Shown one piece after another: positions 12,301-22,921 of a DNA stretch of 64,000 bases. The DNA comes from Oxytricha trifallax (taxonomy: Eukaryota > Ciliophora > Spirotrichea > Sporadotrichida > Oxytrichidae), in contig ARYC01001303.1 of the NCBI GenBank assembly GCA_000711775.1, positions 48,921 to 112,920 of the forward strand. The letters run 5' to 3'. Under the pieces are notes generated by a model. It searched no databases and was not told the DNA's origin. It saw nothing but the letters and a program-made list of their open reading frames with translations. Within the stretch, counting starts at the first letter, position 1. Every line of letters begins with the position of its first letter. The translations under genes and the position numbers were made by a program.

Positions 12301-13925
12301 GAACTATTGTCTGTTGTATTATGTGAATCAAACAATTAAGTAGAATTTTAACTTTCTGTCAGATTAGTAGTAAAAATAATCAATATCTATTTCATGATAA
12401 ATTTGACGAAATTATAATAAATTAGTGCTATTACCGGTAATTGTAGTCTGATTAAACCCTCATGTTTTTAATAAGAAAAATAGACTCAGAGTTTAAAAAA
12501 TTAAAATTTGTTTTTTATTTTGAAAGTAATCAAAAACGATTAAAGTATAATTTTGTAATCTTCATGATTTTAATTAAAAAAAACAATTGTTAAAAAAATA
12601 ATTTGTAAAAGAATATTTTTTATATAACTAACTTTTAGCTTTCTTTTTTAGTTTCAATAATTATCATAAGAGCTTTAGTATCAGAATCTGTGCTGTTAGT
12701 ATTATTTGTTTGATTGGTCGTGTTTTGGGTTGCATCAGTAGGATTTGAAGTCGAACTGTTACTATTAGTTTCATTGACAGTTACTGTTTAATTTGTAATA
12801 TTTTGAGTTCCATTAGTTGGATTTGAAGTGGAACTGTTACTATTAGTGTCATTATTAGTGGAAGGCGTTGTTAAATTTGTTATTGAATCATCATAAGCAA
12901 TTAAAGTTTAATTAGTAGAGCTGTTTAATTGATCAGATACCGCCTCAACAGAAATATCTGCCTCTCTCAACATTGTGTAAACTGATTCCTTGTTTTAAAA
13001 TCTATAAAAATCATTAAATTTTAATTCTAATGATTGATTTCTTGTTGTCTGGGTCTGAGAATTTGAAAACAAGCGTTTAGAAAACTTCCTCGAAAAGGGA
13101 ATTGATTTGTTTTATTATATCAATACTTTCTTGAAGCAATGTTTAATTCATTTGAGTTATGGATGTTGATGACTTAGCTTAAATTTGTGATTGAATCAGC
13201 GTTTCTTAAAGGAAGGGTTGCAACATAACGTATTAGTACATTAGAGTCATATTTTGTTTTGCTTCATTTAGCATCTATTCAAGGAAGTTCTCGGATAATT
13301 TATATTGCTGATAATAAAAAGCATTTATAATTAATATTATTAAATCTAATATTAATATTATCTTATGGATTGATTTGAGAGAAGAAATCGGGAATCCATA
13401 AAAATAATTTAATATATAGTTATGATAGAAAAATTGATAATTTAAATCCTTTTAGAGATTCATGAAATAATCTTAAGTAAAATTATTCAAGGAACCTGTA
13501 AGAGGTTGCATTTTATCAATTCTTGTAGTTATGGCTAAGCCAAGTTGCAAAATTAAAGAAGTAACTACTAGAGCTTAAAATATGTTTTAACCAAAAATTT
13601 TGGTACAGGGAGTCTAAAAAAAAGTAATGATAACATTTATTATTCTAATCTTAAAATTGATAAAATTCTTATCATATTAGCTAAAATAAAAGACATATGA
13701 AAATTTATAAATTAAGCAATTAATTTATTTAGTCTGTTTAAGTTGTATTTGTTGCATTTCTTTGAAAATTTCTTGTGTAATCTATATAAAAAAAAGTAAT
13801 AAATTTATTCAAATAAGAAATTTTATTTTTTGAATTATTTAATCAATGGATTTAAAATGTTCGTTATTTTATGAAGGAGGTCAACTTTGCAGGTTTCTGG
13901 GAATCTGGCTTAATGTGTAAGCAAT
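6339..13925 (-). CDS. Large Asn/Ser/Thr-rich surface protein, partly scrambled, two TBEs in its IESs
   Basis: The coding segments read: signal peptide (IFQALVVTSLILQLGLA, 13468-~13620); RNFQRNATNTTQTD (13713-13783); PETCKVDLLHKITNILNPLI (13797-13925); and YKLSENFLEQMLNEAKQNMT from 13318 down. A long N/S/T-rich stalk runs through 12900-12050 and 10380-8900. The span is KYVAIIASGVIVLVLSGIIF near 8760, then a basic patch (VDGKTKWQIKQSCKQFRCF) and a polar tail ending at TGA 6339-6341. Pointers include TAGA, ACTAAT, CAAT, TTTGAT, AAACT, AATCA and TAAGTTG. The first four segments lie in germline order 3-2-1-4. Decayed TBEs occupy 10402-12047 and 6912-8297 within IESs. No in-frame ATG precedes the signal peptide in its MDS, so the start-bearing MDS is not located. 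A 4-bp tandem duplication at 9239-9246 breaks the frame. The family layout is the same as at 3287-5993. Confidence 0.65.
6912..8297. mobile_element. Decayed TBE transposon (internally deleted), inside an IES
   Basis: The left end is a degenerate C-A telomere-like terminus (CAAAAACCTCAAACCCC) followed by the same subterminal sequence as the full element at 40481. The right end is GGGGTTTTG at ~8289-8297. Inside are transposase N-terminal remnants (7020-7200), a mid-transposase piece (7470-7620) and a reversed piece of the 22-kDa ORF (7700-8160), all with frame breaks. The length is about 1.4 kb against about 4.1 kb for a full TBE. It lies between two MDSs of the gene 6339-13925, roughly 15 bp from the next MDS. 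Confidence 0.8.
9060..9690 (-). repeat. Imperfect 36-bp tandem repeats coding SSNSSSSTNATD units
   Basis: Read on the minus strand, this stretch encodes about 17 imperfect copies of a 12-residue unit of the type SSNSSSSTNATD, rich in N-x-S/T sites. It is the core of the stalk of the surface-protein gene. On the plus strand it gives a spurious Leu/Glu/Val-rich frame. Repeat number is likely variable. Confidence 0.8.
9239..9246 (-). other. 4-bp tandem duplication (CAAC, minus strand) breaking the repeat frame
   Basis: Plus-strand GTTGGTTG at 9239-9246 is an exact tandem duplication of four bases. With it the serine/asparagine repeat frame breaks; without one copy the frame continues through the rest of the stalk to the membrane span. 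It could be a germline frameshift or a minimal IES consisting of one pointer copy. Confidence 0.5.
10402..12047. mobile_element. Decayed TBE transposon lacking the 57-kDa ORF, inside an IES
   Basis: Subterminal sequence at ~10448 (TAGGGTTTATGTAAGGG) matches the TBE left-end region, and AGGGTTTTGGTGTTTTC near 12031-12047 is the degraded right terminus. Transposase remnants on the plus strand run ~10700-11180 (including HAEEA-like and FNTF-like matches), followed by minus-strand 22-kDa ORF remnants at ~11250-11900. The third ORF is missing. Host coding sequence resumes in frame on both sides through a CAAT pointer, so the element sits wholly in an IES of the surface-protein gene. The left boundary is approximate. 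Confidence 0.7.
13468..13925 (-). other. Scrambled MDS block (order 3-2-1-4) with matched pointers
   Basis: Reading the minus strand downward, the block at 13797-13925 comes first, then 13713-13783, then the signal-peptide block ending at 13468. Matching repeats give another order. AGATTA ends the signal-peptide block (13468-13473) and begins the second (13778-13783). ATTGCTTA ends that (13713-13720) and begins the third (13918-13925). TTTATTA ends the third (13797-13803) and begins the fourth (13312-13318). All three joins keep one open frame. Only 13 bp separate two of the blocks. Confidence 0.7.
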
Positions 13926-15642
13926 ATTTAATAATAAATTAATTAAACAAGAGTTTTATTATTAAACACACAGGGGTTTTTATAATTTTATCTCGATTCA
14001 TTATTAATAATAATTTTTTTCATAATATGAAATTATAATTTCACAAATAATGCTTTAAAAATGTTCTAAAGTATACAATACAGGCGAGATGATATATATA
14101 TATATATATAGTGATTTTTTAAAGGAAAATGAGAAGTAAAGTAAAGATTTTTTTTTTAAAAAAAAAATATAAATTGTTTGATAAATCATTAACTTAATTC
14201 ATCCCCTAAACACAGATTAAAACTTAATGATATTTAATTGACTGATTATAATAAATGTGACTCCTTTAATTTTACTGTGCTTATATTTTTAAACATTTCT
14301 CATAATCTCCTTAATATTTCAATTTTAATGTAAAATATCAAAAATAATAGTTAAATAATAAAATACAAACAATTCAACTTTAAATCAATTACATCTTTTT
14401 ATATTGTTTTGTTTAATGTTATTCTATGATTAATTGTAGTAAGTTAGGAAGTTACATTTGTTACAAATAAAAATGTTTTAAAAAATAATTTACTGATCAT
14501 CCCAACTTTGCTGTTATTTTAATTAAATATTATATTCAATAAATTTAATTCGAAAATTTTGACTGATTGCCAACTAAAATAACTTAAAATAAAACTAAAA
14601 AAAGACTCTAAAACTATCTGTTTTAAGAACTTTAAAATGAAAATTATTTTATATAAAAATATTGTTACTTAAAGAGTTAATTTCAAGAAAATACTTTCAA
14701 CATGTTCTTAAAAGTACTTTAATCATATCATAAAATCCATTCAATTTAGTTATATTTAGTTGTTTTAGTGTTTTTAAAATTTTTTCTGCCTCATAATCAG
14801 GCCTTATTTTAACCAAGTATAATTAATCTTGGTTAATATATATTTATTTAAATTAATGACCTATTATGAATTGAATTTTTGAAATTCAAAGCTGACGATA
14901 TTTCAATAAATTTGCTTAAGAAAAGCGTTTCGAAAAATTTAGCTCATTCCTTCTGCCTATAAATGTCTTATCTGAAAGTAATTGATTAAAATAAGTTAGA
15001 TAAAAGAGTAAAATCGACGGTGGCATTACTATTGAGACAATGCATAAAAAAATATTTTAAATATTCTTTAAACTTTCAAAAAGCTATCCCTTAAATTAAG
15101 TTTAGAATAAATTTGGAGAGAAAAAACGAAGATTTTGATTAATATAATAACATTTTGTCCGCTTTCTAATAGATGGGTTTGTCATTGATATGAAATTTCC
15201 AGGGAAGTAAAATTGATTACCTTTAGTTGAGATTATACAATAGATAAGAGATATTTAATTAAAAATTAATCTTTTTAATTTAATTTGTGTAACTCATTAA
15301 TTTACTGCGATAATTATTCATTTTAAGTATTTATATCTATAATGTTTAATTTAAAAAGTTAAGAGTGTGAAGCCTGCTATTAAATTTTTATATACAAATT
15401 TAGAATAATATGAGAATTTTAATAATATTTAAATCAAATATTCAGTCTTTTGCAATACTTTAGCCACAAATTGAATAATTTTCTTTTGTAAATTAGGTTT
15501 ATGAAATATAAGAAAATTAGAAATGTCAAACTTTTGCACTTATAACTTACTCATTTTTCAATCAATTTGTACTACCAGATGAAGGAATGCTATTTGCATT
15601 CTATTTTAGTTTTGAAGTTTATTATTATCAATATCTAAGTGG
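13926..15642. other. Mostly AT-rich spacer with decayed coding fragments
   Basis: This is AT-rich spacer with an (AT)n run near 14088-14110. Fragments at 14380-14960 resemble the 3' end of the EF-hand gene (listed separately). Two further minus-strand coding-like pieces contain FYFPGNFISMTNPSIRKR (~15165-15245) and SLNSNATVDFT (~15005-15045). I cannot assign these to a gene. Confidence 0.4.
14380..14960 (-). pseudogene. Decayed copy of the 3' end of the EF-hand gene (22922-26655)
   Basis: Two blocks align by eye with 22900-23230: one at ~14860-14960, matching the segment with FSNGFSSNGNSFQ in the intact gene, and one at ~14390-14520, matching the last MDS with NSNGGISSK. Several frame breaks and TGA codons are present, so it is non-functional. 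With the truncated surface-protein copy just above it, this suggests an old segmental duplication. Confidence 0.5.
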
Positions 15643-16832
15643 TCACTCAATACCCATAACTCTATTCTCAAAGCCAATGGTCACTTACGAATTGTGCCCA
15701 TTTTTTATCATATTGTCATGATAAAATGTATCGCAATCGACTTATTTGTATTAAAAGTTTAAATAAAAACATTTAAAACTATTGTTAATTTATTTGATTA
15801 CTTAGATGTGTTTTCACTCCACTGGATGAAGTCTATCATCGATGTCGACATTGGAAAGGGATGAACTGCTTGCTAAGTTGTTCGTATATTTTCTTATGGT
15901 ATAATTTTAAATTAATTTTTTTTATATATTATATCAGAATATAGAAATCAAATTGAATTATGATGAGGAAAATTTTCAATGAGAGAAAGGTGTAGAGATG
16001 TCATTTGTTTCACTATATTATTGCTTCAAAGATTTCTTGTGTTTCAGTTTTTTGCTGAATATTTAATTGCTTATATTTCTACTGCTAATATTGTATTTAT
16101 TGGAATTTATACTTAAGATTTTGTTGAATTTAAGAAGGTCTTGCTGCTATATCCAATATCGTTATGTCATTAATGCTGGGTGCCTCGATTTTCGATTAAT
16201 TAAAATTCAACCTCTATAATCCTGGGTTGACTACCTAGTTGTTGAACATTGTGGTATTAATCACTTTAGTTTTGTATTTTTAGTTATAATAAATAAAATT
16301 AAAGTACCAATAAATTAATATTGCTAGAAGTATCTGCTACAACCATAGATTGAGTAGTGTTCAAATTTTGAGTATTTCCTAATTATGTACTTGAACCTAC
16401 ACTTTTGTAGTTTGATTCATAGTCATTTAAAATGTTGATAAATTATAGAATATATCTGAATTATTAGAATCATATTTTATTGTTATGCTTTTTTGTTTTC
16501 AAGCATCCGAACTATTTCCATCTACTTCTTATGTACCATATAGTCTTTCCATCAATAGTTTTAAAAATAATTTAAGCTAAAATTTGCTTTCTTTCAAAAA
16601 TGTTTTGGCATGATATAATGTTTGTGAATTTTCATTTTAAGTCCATACTTGAAAAAGATAATTCCTAAGAGAAACAAAATAATCACTTAACTCACAATTA
16701 TAGCAACATTCTTAGGATCATTTATATATACTTCCAAATATTAATTTTAATAATCAAAAGAATAGCTAGAAGACACTAAATTGGAGTGGTTGAAGTACTT
16801 GGTGTAGTTTTAGGTGGTATCTGTACCGTAAT
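15643..16832 (-). pseudogene. Truncated, decayed paralog of the surface-protein gene
   Basis: This matches the 3' half of the gene at 6339-13925 segment by segment. It has the external piece before the span (QNYTKYFNHSNLVSSSYSFD), the span (KNVAIIVSQVIILFLLGII), the basic patch starting TIDGKTIW, the NNLASSSSLSNVDIDDRLHP tail, and a final segment ending at TGA 15643-15645. A TGA at 15814-15816 replaces the Gln codon of the paralog, and several indels are present. The 5' side stops exactly at a TBE terminus (16833), and no N-terminal part was found on the far side of that element. It is probably a dead copy, or one eliminated during macronuclear development. Confidence 0.65.
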
Positions 16833-16971
16833 CAAAACCCTAAAACCCCTTAATGAGCTTGATAAGTGCTTTTATTTGTAGGGTATAGTTGGGGTCTTAT
16901 TGGGGTTAGTAGAGAAAACGCAGGTTTTATGTGAATTTAATGAATATTTAAAGAGTATTAGTGTACTTAAT

Positions 16972-18412
16972 TCAAACAAATTTTATCTGCTTATCTTTGT
17001 GATACCTCTTAAATCTAGCAGTCTGTAGTTCCTTTAGTATATCGTCTAATGATTATCTTGGTATGCTGGAGCTCTTACAATTATCATCTCAACTATATTC
17101 TTGATCCTATCGCAGACATCTTTTTGTTTAATATCTTTAGTTGCCAAACTTATTGATTACTTTCTTGTTTAGTTCCAAAGTATGATATACTTTCCATATC
17201 GCACTCTAAGATAATTGCGGCTACCGCCCAAAAATCCCACTACACAAAACCATTAGTCCACTTCTTTCATATTTGGAAGTATCCTGGTGTGCCTAGAACC
17301 TTTGCTAAAGTCACTATCTCTTATCTTATTGCTCTGTTAAAATCTATGACTACTACTTCTAAAGGGCAGAGATTTAGCATTACATTTTCTGGCTTCAAAT
17401 CTTTATGAATATACCCTAGATCATGAAAGCTCTTTCACACTATTAGTCATTTCTTTGAGTATCTCTTTCAAATCTCCAGGATATCTATTATGGTAGATAT
17501 ACTCTCTTATAGTAATTTCAAACTTCTTGAGTCTTAATGCAATAAAACCAGGGCTAATGATAACCGCGCCGAGCTTAGCTAAGTTTTTGCATAATCTTTT
17601 CTAAGCCTCTCTGAGCACTATGTATTCTTTTGCAAATTCATTTTGATACTGGTCGTTTTTAATGAGAAATTTGAAAGAGTATACCTTGCAAGCAAATTCA
17701 TCAACCACTATAAGTTTTACCTTGCTAAGTACGTCTATAAGCAAATAGTTCTCAATACAGCTGCTAAGGTCAACTACATTTAATGCAGGTATATACATAG
17801 CTCTCTCTTATAAGCAAAATATATACAAACCATTTGCGGCTTGGTTCATTGATTCAAAACGCTTCTGTATCTTGATCCTCTCCTACTACTCTTTTTAAGA
17901 CTCAAGAGAGCTATTTTTTCTTTTAGCTTGAACAAACTTTTAAGTTTCCTCATCTTTAATCAGGAATTCGCTTTAGTAGTGCTTTTGCATATGCCTCTAT
18001 ATTTTGGCTGAGTGAGAATAAGACTTCATGCATGTTGTTCACTAATACATACAATCTACTTTATCATGCTTTAAGCAGATCTTAGCTCTACTAGAGTGTA
18101 TTTCTTTGATGTGCTTTTCAAGCTAGAATAAGTTGAGAAGAAATTTTAGCTTTACATTTAAATGTTTTAATTTTTCTATTGGTTGCTGTTCCTTCTCTTC
18201 CTCAATCAATTCAAATTATGTTTAAACTCCCATCTCTGCATTTATTTCTCGTTTTAAACTTCAATTTTATAGATCTCTGCTTCAAACTCTAGAGCTCTAA
18301 GCTCAATCTCCCTTTTAATATAGATTACTTCTGGTTTCTTGGAGGAGCCAATGTTGAACTATGATTAACCTGTTCCAAGAGAAACTGCTTTACGATTTAA
18401 GTTAACCGCCAT
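16972..18412 (-). pseudogene. TBE 57-kDa ORF (zinc finger plus kinase-like), decayed
   Basis: The start at 18412 gives MAVNLNRKAVSLGTG, as in the other copies; the stop is TGA at 16972-16974. The kinase-like half shows matches to HRDLKPEN-type and GTPGYFP-type motifs, but frame breaks are present (for example near 17430-17470) and a TGA falls just after the GTPGYF motif (~17270). In TBEs this ORF is known to combine C2H2 zinc fingers with a kinase-like domain; its role is unclear. This copy is not functional as it stands. Confidence 0.65.
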
Positions 18413-19575
18413 GTTTAAATTCAAATGAAAATTACAATTATTAATAAGTAAAAACCTCTCTAGTTATAGTAACTCTGAATAGGAGTTGGCACTGCAACAT
18501 CAACTGTTGATTCTTAGATGTTAGACATCATATTTATACTAAGTTTATAACTATAAATTATTTTATTTCCTGCTTAATATTTTTAATTTTAGTACCAACT
18601 AACAAATACTTTTGGTTGGTACTGGTACCAATTAGGTTTTGAACCATTTTGGAGCATTTCCATTAAAACTTCATTAGTTTAAAACTAGGTACTAATTAAG
18701 TTTTGGTACTATTGATAAAATACAAAAGATTAGGAAAATTAATAAATTAAATACAGAATAACTGCCAAGTATAATAAATTTGCAAATTAAATTATTAATA
18801 ATAGAGAGAAATTGAAATATAAATAGAACAATTTTGTTTGTTTATTAGATAATATACTCTATATTATATATTGAGTGATTATTGTGATTTTTAATTATTT
18901 TATATGCCAAAGCATTTCTATTTCGACGAAGAGTCTATAAATGAGTTATTAATCCAAGATCATTTAATAATTAAGAAATACTTGGATTATTGTAACTTTC
19001 ATTTTAGTTATTGGCATCCGCACTTTTGCATTACTAAATTCTATTATATATGTGATTAATTTTAATTTTTTATCTCACAGTGCTGTCAAAAGTTAAAATA
19101 CAGTTAAATAGTTAATATATCTGATTAATTGACACTTACAGAGAATTTTAATGAAAATTGGTCTTTACAATTAGAGAGATATTAGTGATTGCTTTCAAAT
19201 ATATTTTCATTTTAATTTAATTATAAAGTATGAGAGTACTATTACGTTTAGTTATGAATTTTGTAATTTTATATTTTGAATGATTAATCATCGATATTAA
19301 ATTGGTACTAATTAAAAATTAAAAAAAAAATTAAACGGATTTAGTACCAGTCTTAATTAAATTTAAACAAATTTAGTACTAATTTAATGGACTCAATTGA
19401 TAAAAATGTAGCTCCATCTCTGCAGTTTGTTACAGCTTCTTAAAGCTTTCTCTACGTATCTTTGCAGGGTTGACCTCCTATAAGATGCCCATCTTTAATA
19501 GTAAGTTTTTAAATAAGAGGATCCAAAAGTCTGTAAATTATAATTTGAAATTCAAATATAGGAAGAGGAGCAAAG

Positions 19576-20366
19576 ATGGAATCATTCAATGATCAAATGA
19601 AGAGAGTTGAGGCTCAAGAAATGGTCTCAAGATTCAGAAGTAAGGAAGATCTCTATCGATACCTAACTTTACATGGTAAGATAACTTGTTGACTATTAAC
19701 ATATAATACAGTTAGTTTTTTCCTTCCAACGATGGAAGGTACTAAAATTTCATTCTTGAAAGCAATACTTTGTGAGGAGAAGAAAGCTTTTAAAAATAAA
19801 GAGATTAAACTAATAGAAATTCCCAACTACCCTGAGATTTCAGTCACTAATCATTATGAGGATGCCATGTAAGATGAGGAAGTGGTAGTTTACCTTCCTA
19901 CCAAGAAACAACTCTCTAATTTACTACCAGAGAGGAACTTTTTCTTTGGTGTTCATGGTACAATAAAAGAGGAGTGTCTCAGAGAAATAACTGAAGAAGC
20001 ACATAAGAAACGATATTCTATCTTTCCTGAAGACTAGAAAAAGCAAGGCATTCTAATATGCTCTGCTTGGCTTGAGGAACTTAAGAAGCATCCTTATCTT
20101 TCAAGTAAGCTTTGACATATAACTTTGCAGGAAAATCTGGCACTGGTATATATCTTATGAAAGAGCATGCAAAGGTTCACAGAGAAAGAATGTCGCAGAC
20201 AATTCATGAGTTGAGCAAGAGGCTTTATAAAGATTTCTAAAAACCAGATGAAATGAACAAAGATGCAGGAGCTGGCACTAAAAGAAGAAATATGGGCTCA
20301 AGCAAGCCATAAGAAGAGGAGAAGAAAGAGAAGCCTAATTCCTTTATGAGTTAGTTTAAAATGTGA
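19576..20366 (+). CDS. TBE 22-kDa ORF, apparently intact, two short introns
   Basis: The start at 19576 (MESFNDQMKRVEAQEMVS) and stop at TGA 20364-20366 bracket one open frame once two GT-AG introns are removed: 19676-19711 (36 nt, GTAAGA...ACAG) and 20105-20130 (26 nt, GTAAGC...GCAG). The coding length is then 729 nt (242 residues), which divides exactly by three. It is a hydrophilic, Lys/Glu-rich protein. Function is unknown, although this ORF is a regular part of TBEs. It converges on the transposase, whose stop is only 6 bp away. It is intact here although the neighbouring ORFs of the same element are broken, which may reflect selection or chance. Confidence 0.75.
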
Positions 20367-20372
20367 ACTTAT

Positions 20373-22560
20373 TCATTCATTTAAATCTAAAACTTATTTA
20401 TAAACATTCATTCTTCCCTCTCTCGCATAAATTGTTGTCTTATCTACGCTCACTCTCTTACAGCTGCTTTGAATTAAGTCTACTGTATCGATGGGCAAGT
20501 TATGCATAAGATGATACAGCAGTAGCTTCTAGTAATAAGTTTTGATTTAACTCCAGTAAAATTCAATTCCATTAAATTATGGACTATAAGGAACGTGGTA
20601 TACAGGAGTTATGTGTTCTAACCGAGATATCCCTCCTCACCCCCTTCCCCATTTTAAATTTAATAATATAATAATATTAAAAATCTTTTATAAATGAGAA
20701 TTTTAAAAATTATAGATTGCATATTTATTTTTATTTATAATTAAATTTTAATAATTTTAACTATATTAAAATTAATAACAATAATTAATTTTTTAATTTT
20801 TATTTTAAACTGACATTCCTTTACTCATCAGAATATCCAAATTATTTAAATTATGATAGTTTTAATTTTTTAAAAAAATAATCTAAATTAAAATATAATT
20901 ATTATATCTTTATTATAAAATTATATAGCATAATAAATTTTTTATGAACAGCTTTTTTTATGCGTAGTAGTGTTTAAATTATTTTTGCATAAAACTTTCT
21001 ATTTAAATTATAGTCCAAAATTTGTTTTTATAATTGAATATTAAAATATGTCTACAATTATCTTAAAAATAAATAAATAATAATTTTAAATTCTTGTTTT
21101 TTTATAAAAAGATGAGAGAAAAATTAAAATCAAATAAACTGTAATTAAATCATTTTTTATTACAATACTCATTTAATAGTTAATAGGTATAAATATCTAT
21201 TGAAAATGCTTTTCATATTAAATCAAATTTTTTCAAAATCCACAATAAATATAATTATAATTTTGATTTTAAAATTCACTTTTAAAATGTTTAAATATTA
21301 TTATATTAAATGATTTTTTATATTAAATTGTAATATCATGATATATATATTTTATTAGAAATTTTTTGGAATGCACTATCTAAAGTTAATTCTAAATAAT
21401 ATCAATTATTCAAAATATATCTTTTTATAATTTTGCAAATTGTAAAACTTTTGTTTCTTCTCTGAAGATTTATATACAAGATTTGTTACTTTGCCTTTGT
21501 ACAAATTAAATTTATATTAATATAAAAAAAGACTTGTGATCATACAAATTATTAAATACATTTTATAATTAAATCTTGATAATTCATTTCTATTGTAAAT
21601 TAATTAAAATTAATCTACATTTGAAATGTTAAGGATCTATACTTATATAACTAATTATAATCTTATAATAAAAAGTTTCAAACTAATTATATCTAATGAG
21701 TTAGTGAAAGAAAAGTTAGAGGTGATGGGTATCAGGATTGGATGGGGAGGGGTGTGGGAGGGTATCTCGTATAGGGTGTGGAGGGGTGGGGAGGGGTATC
21801 TTGGTTTATGGTGTGGGAGGGGGTGGGGAGGGATATCTTGGTTAGAACAGTTATGTTTAACTCTTCAAAAGCTTTCTTAGACTCCTCAGTCTTATGGACA
21901 GATAAGTTATCAACAAATAAGATAATTTCTTAGTTGCTACACTTTTCTCTGAGCTAATGCAAAAACTACATATACTGCTCTCGTTTAATAGAGCGAGGAT
22001 GAATGACATAAGCTTCTATACCTTAATCTTCACTAATACCAGATAAAATTGCGTGAGTGGCAACCTTTACTTTTTAGTCATATACTTCTATATTATCGTA
22101 CTTTTTATACCAGGACTTATTAATAAAAGTGTTGAATGTAAACACTGCTTCATCAGCGTGTATGAACTTGATGTTATTAGTAATAGCTCTCTGCATTAAA
22201 TCATATATATAATGTTTAAATTATTACTATAAAATGGCACTGTAAAATCAATCACTCTCTTCACTCTGTTGACAGTCTTGAAAGTAATACCATTTCTTCT
22301 ATAAATATTGGCTATAGTTTAAGGAGAGATACGCATATCAGAAAACTTGCGATGAAACATGACAGCTCGCTAGTCAAGTGGAAAGTGTGCCCAATACTTC
22401 AAAGTCTTCGAGTCGCAGAGATAGTCAATATAGTTTTGTGAGAACTTTTATTTTCTTGCTGGATGTTTTTAAGTGCCTGAGTTAAAATGCTAAACAGCTA
22501 ACATGCAATGATACCTAATAGTTGAGGCACTCTTGCATAGGAGCTTTGCTATTTCTTCAT
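20373..22560 (-). pseudogene. TBE transposase (DDE), split by a nested element
   Basis: This is a Tc1/IS630-like DDE transposase of the TBE type. Reading downward there is FPLDQRAVMFHRKFSDMRIS near 22340 and the HADEA motif (first Asp) near 22160. FVDNLSVHKT (second Asp) lies near 21910. A 1,234 bp insertion follows, and then NGIEFYWS (Glu) near 20565. The stop is TGA at 20373-20375. The insertion falls in the codons after the second Asp motif, so this copy cannot be expressed unless the insert is removed. The N-terminal end near 22500-22560 is ragged. Confidence 0.75.
20615..21848. mobile_element. Nested 1,234-bp non-coding element with C-rich inverted ends and 8-bp target duplication
   Basis: The ends are inverted copies: GTTCTAACCGAGATATCCC at the left, matching the reverse complement of the right end (GTTCTAACCAAGATATCCC), with similarity continuing into C-rich sequence for about 30 bp. 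The flanks are direct repeats AGTTATGT at 20607-20614 and 21849-21856. Removing the insert plus one repeat restores the TBE transposase sequence as seen at 41391-41420. The interior is extremely AT-rich without a convincing reading frame. Extra G-rich subterminal repeats lie at ~21730-21840. It is a MITE-like, non-autonomous DNA transposon; an 8-bp duplication fits hAT-type or similar transposases. Confidence 0.85.
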
Positions 22561-22921
22561 AATTCAGCACTGGTAATACACCTATTTATTATTTTATTAT
22601 TAAATAATCATAAAATTAATATATATGTTAAGATTAATATTTTATTATATTTAATTATAAAACAAAATCTTTTGATTTATGTTTATAAAAGTTTGAAATT
22701 TAATTAAATAAAGTAAATTTATAGGATTTAATTTACTATTCCATTTCGAAACACAGATATTAACTTAGTGTTATTTGATTGTCTTTTATGTATTTATATG
22801 ATTCCTTGAATTAATTATTCCTGCATCCTAAATATTTCACATTAGATCCTTAAAATACGTTAAAATCACATCAAATATAGTATAATGTTAAACAATAAAA
22901 TACAAACAATTTAGCTTTAAA

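Larger units (their letters stand above)
16833..22580. mobile_element. Old TBE transposon, right end lost, split by a nested element
   Basis: The left terminus CAAAACCCTAAAACCCC begins at 16833, preceded by AAT. The element carries all three TBE ORFs in reverse order relative to the copy at 40481: the 57-kDa ORF (minus), the 22-kDa ORF (plus) and the transposase (minus). The transposase is split by a 1,234 bp insertion at 20615-21848. Homology stops near 22580, about 230 bp short of where the second terminus should be, so the right end is deleted or replaced. Confidence 0.85.

Noticed and set aside
13970-13985. AGGGGTTTT-like run as a TBE end
   Set aside because: Only a single G4T4-like unit, no subterminal TBE sequence on either side.
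21626-21880. Plus-strand frame rich in Gly/Trp
   Set aside because: Produced by G-rich subterminal repeats of the nested element crossing into TBE DNA.
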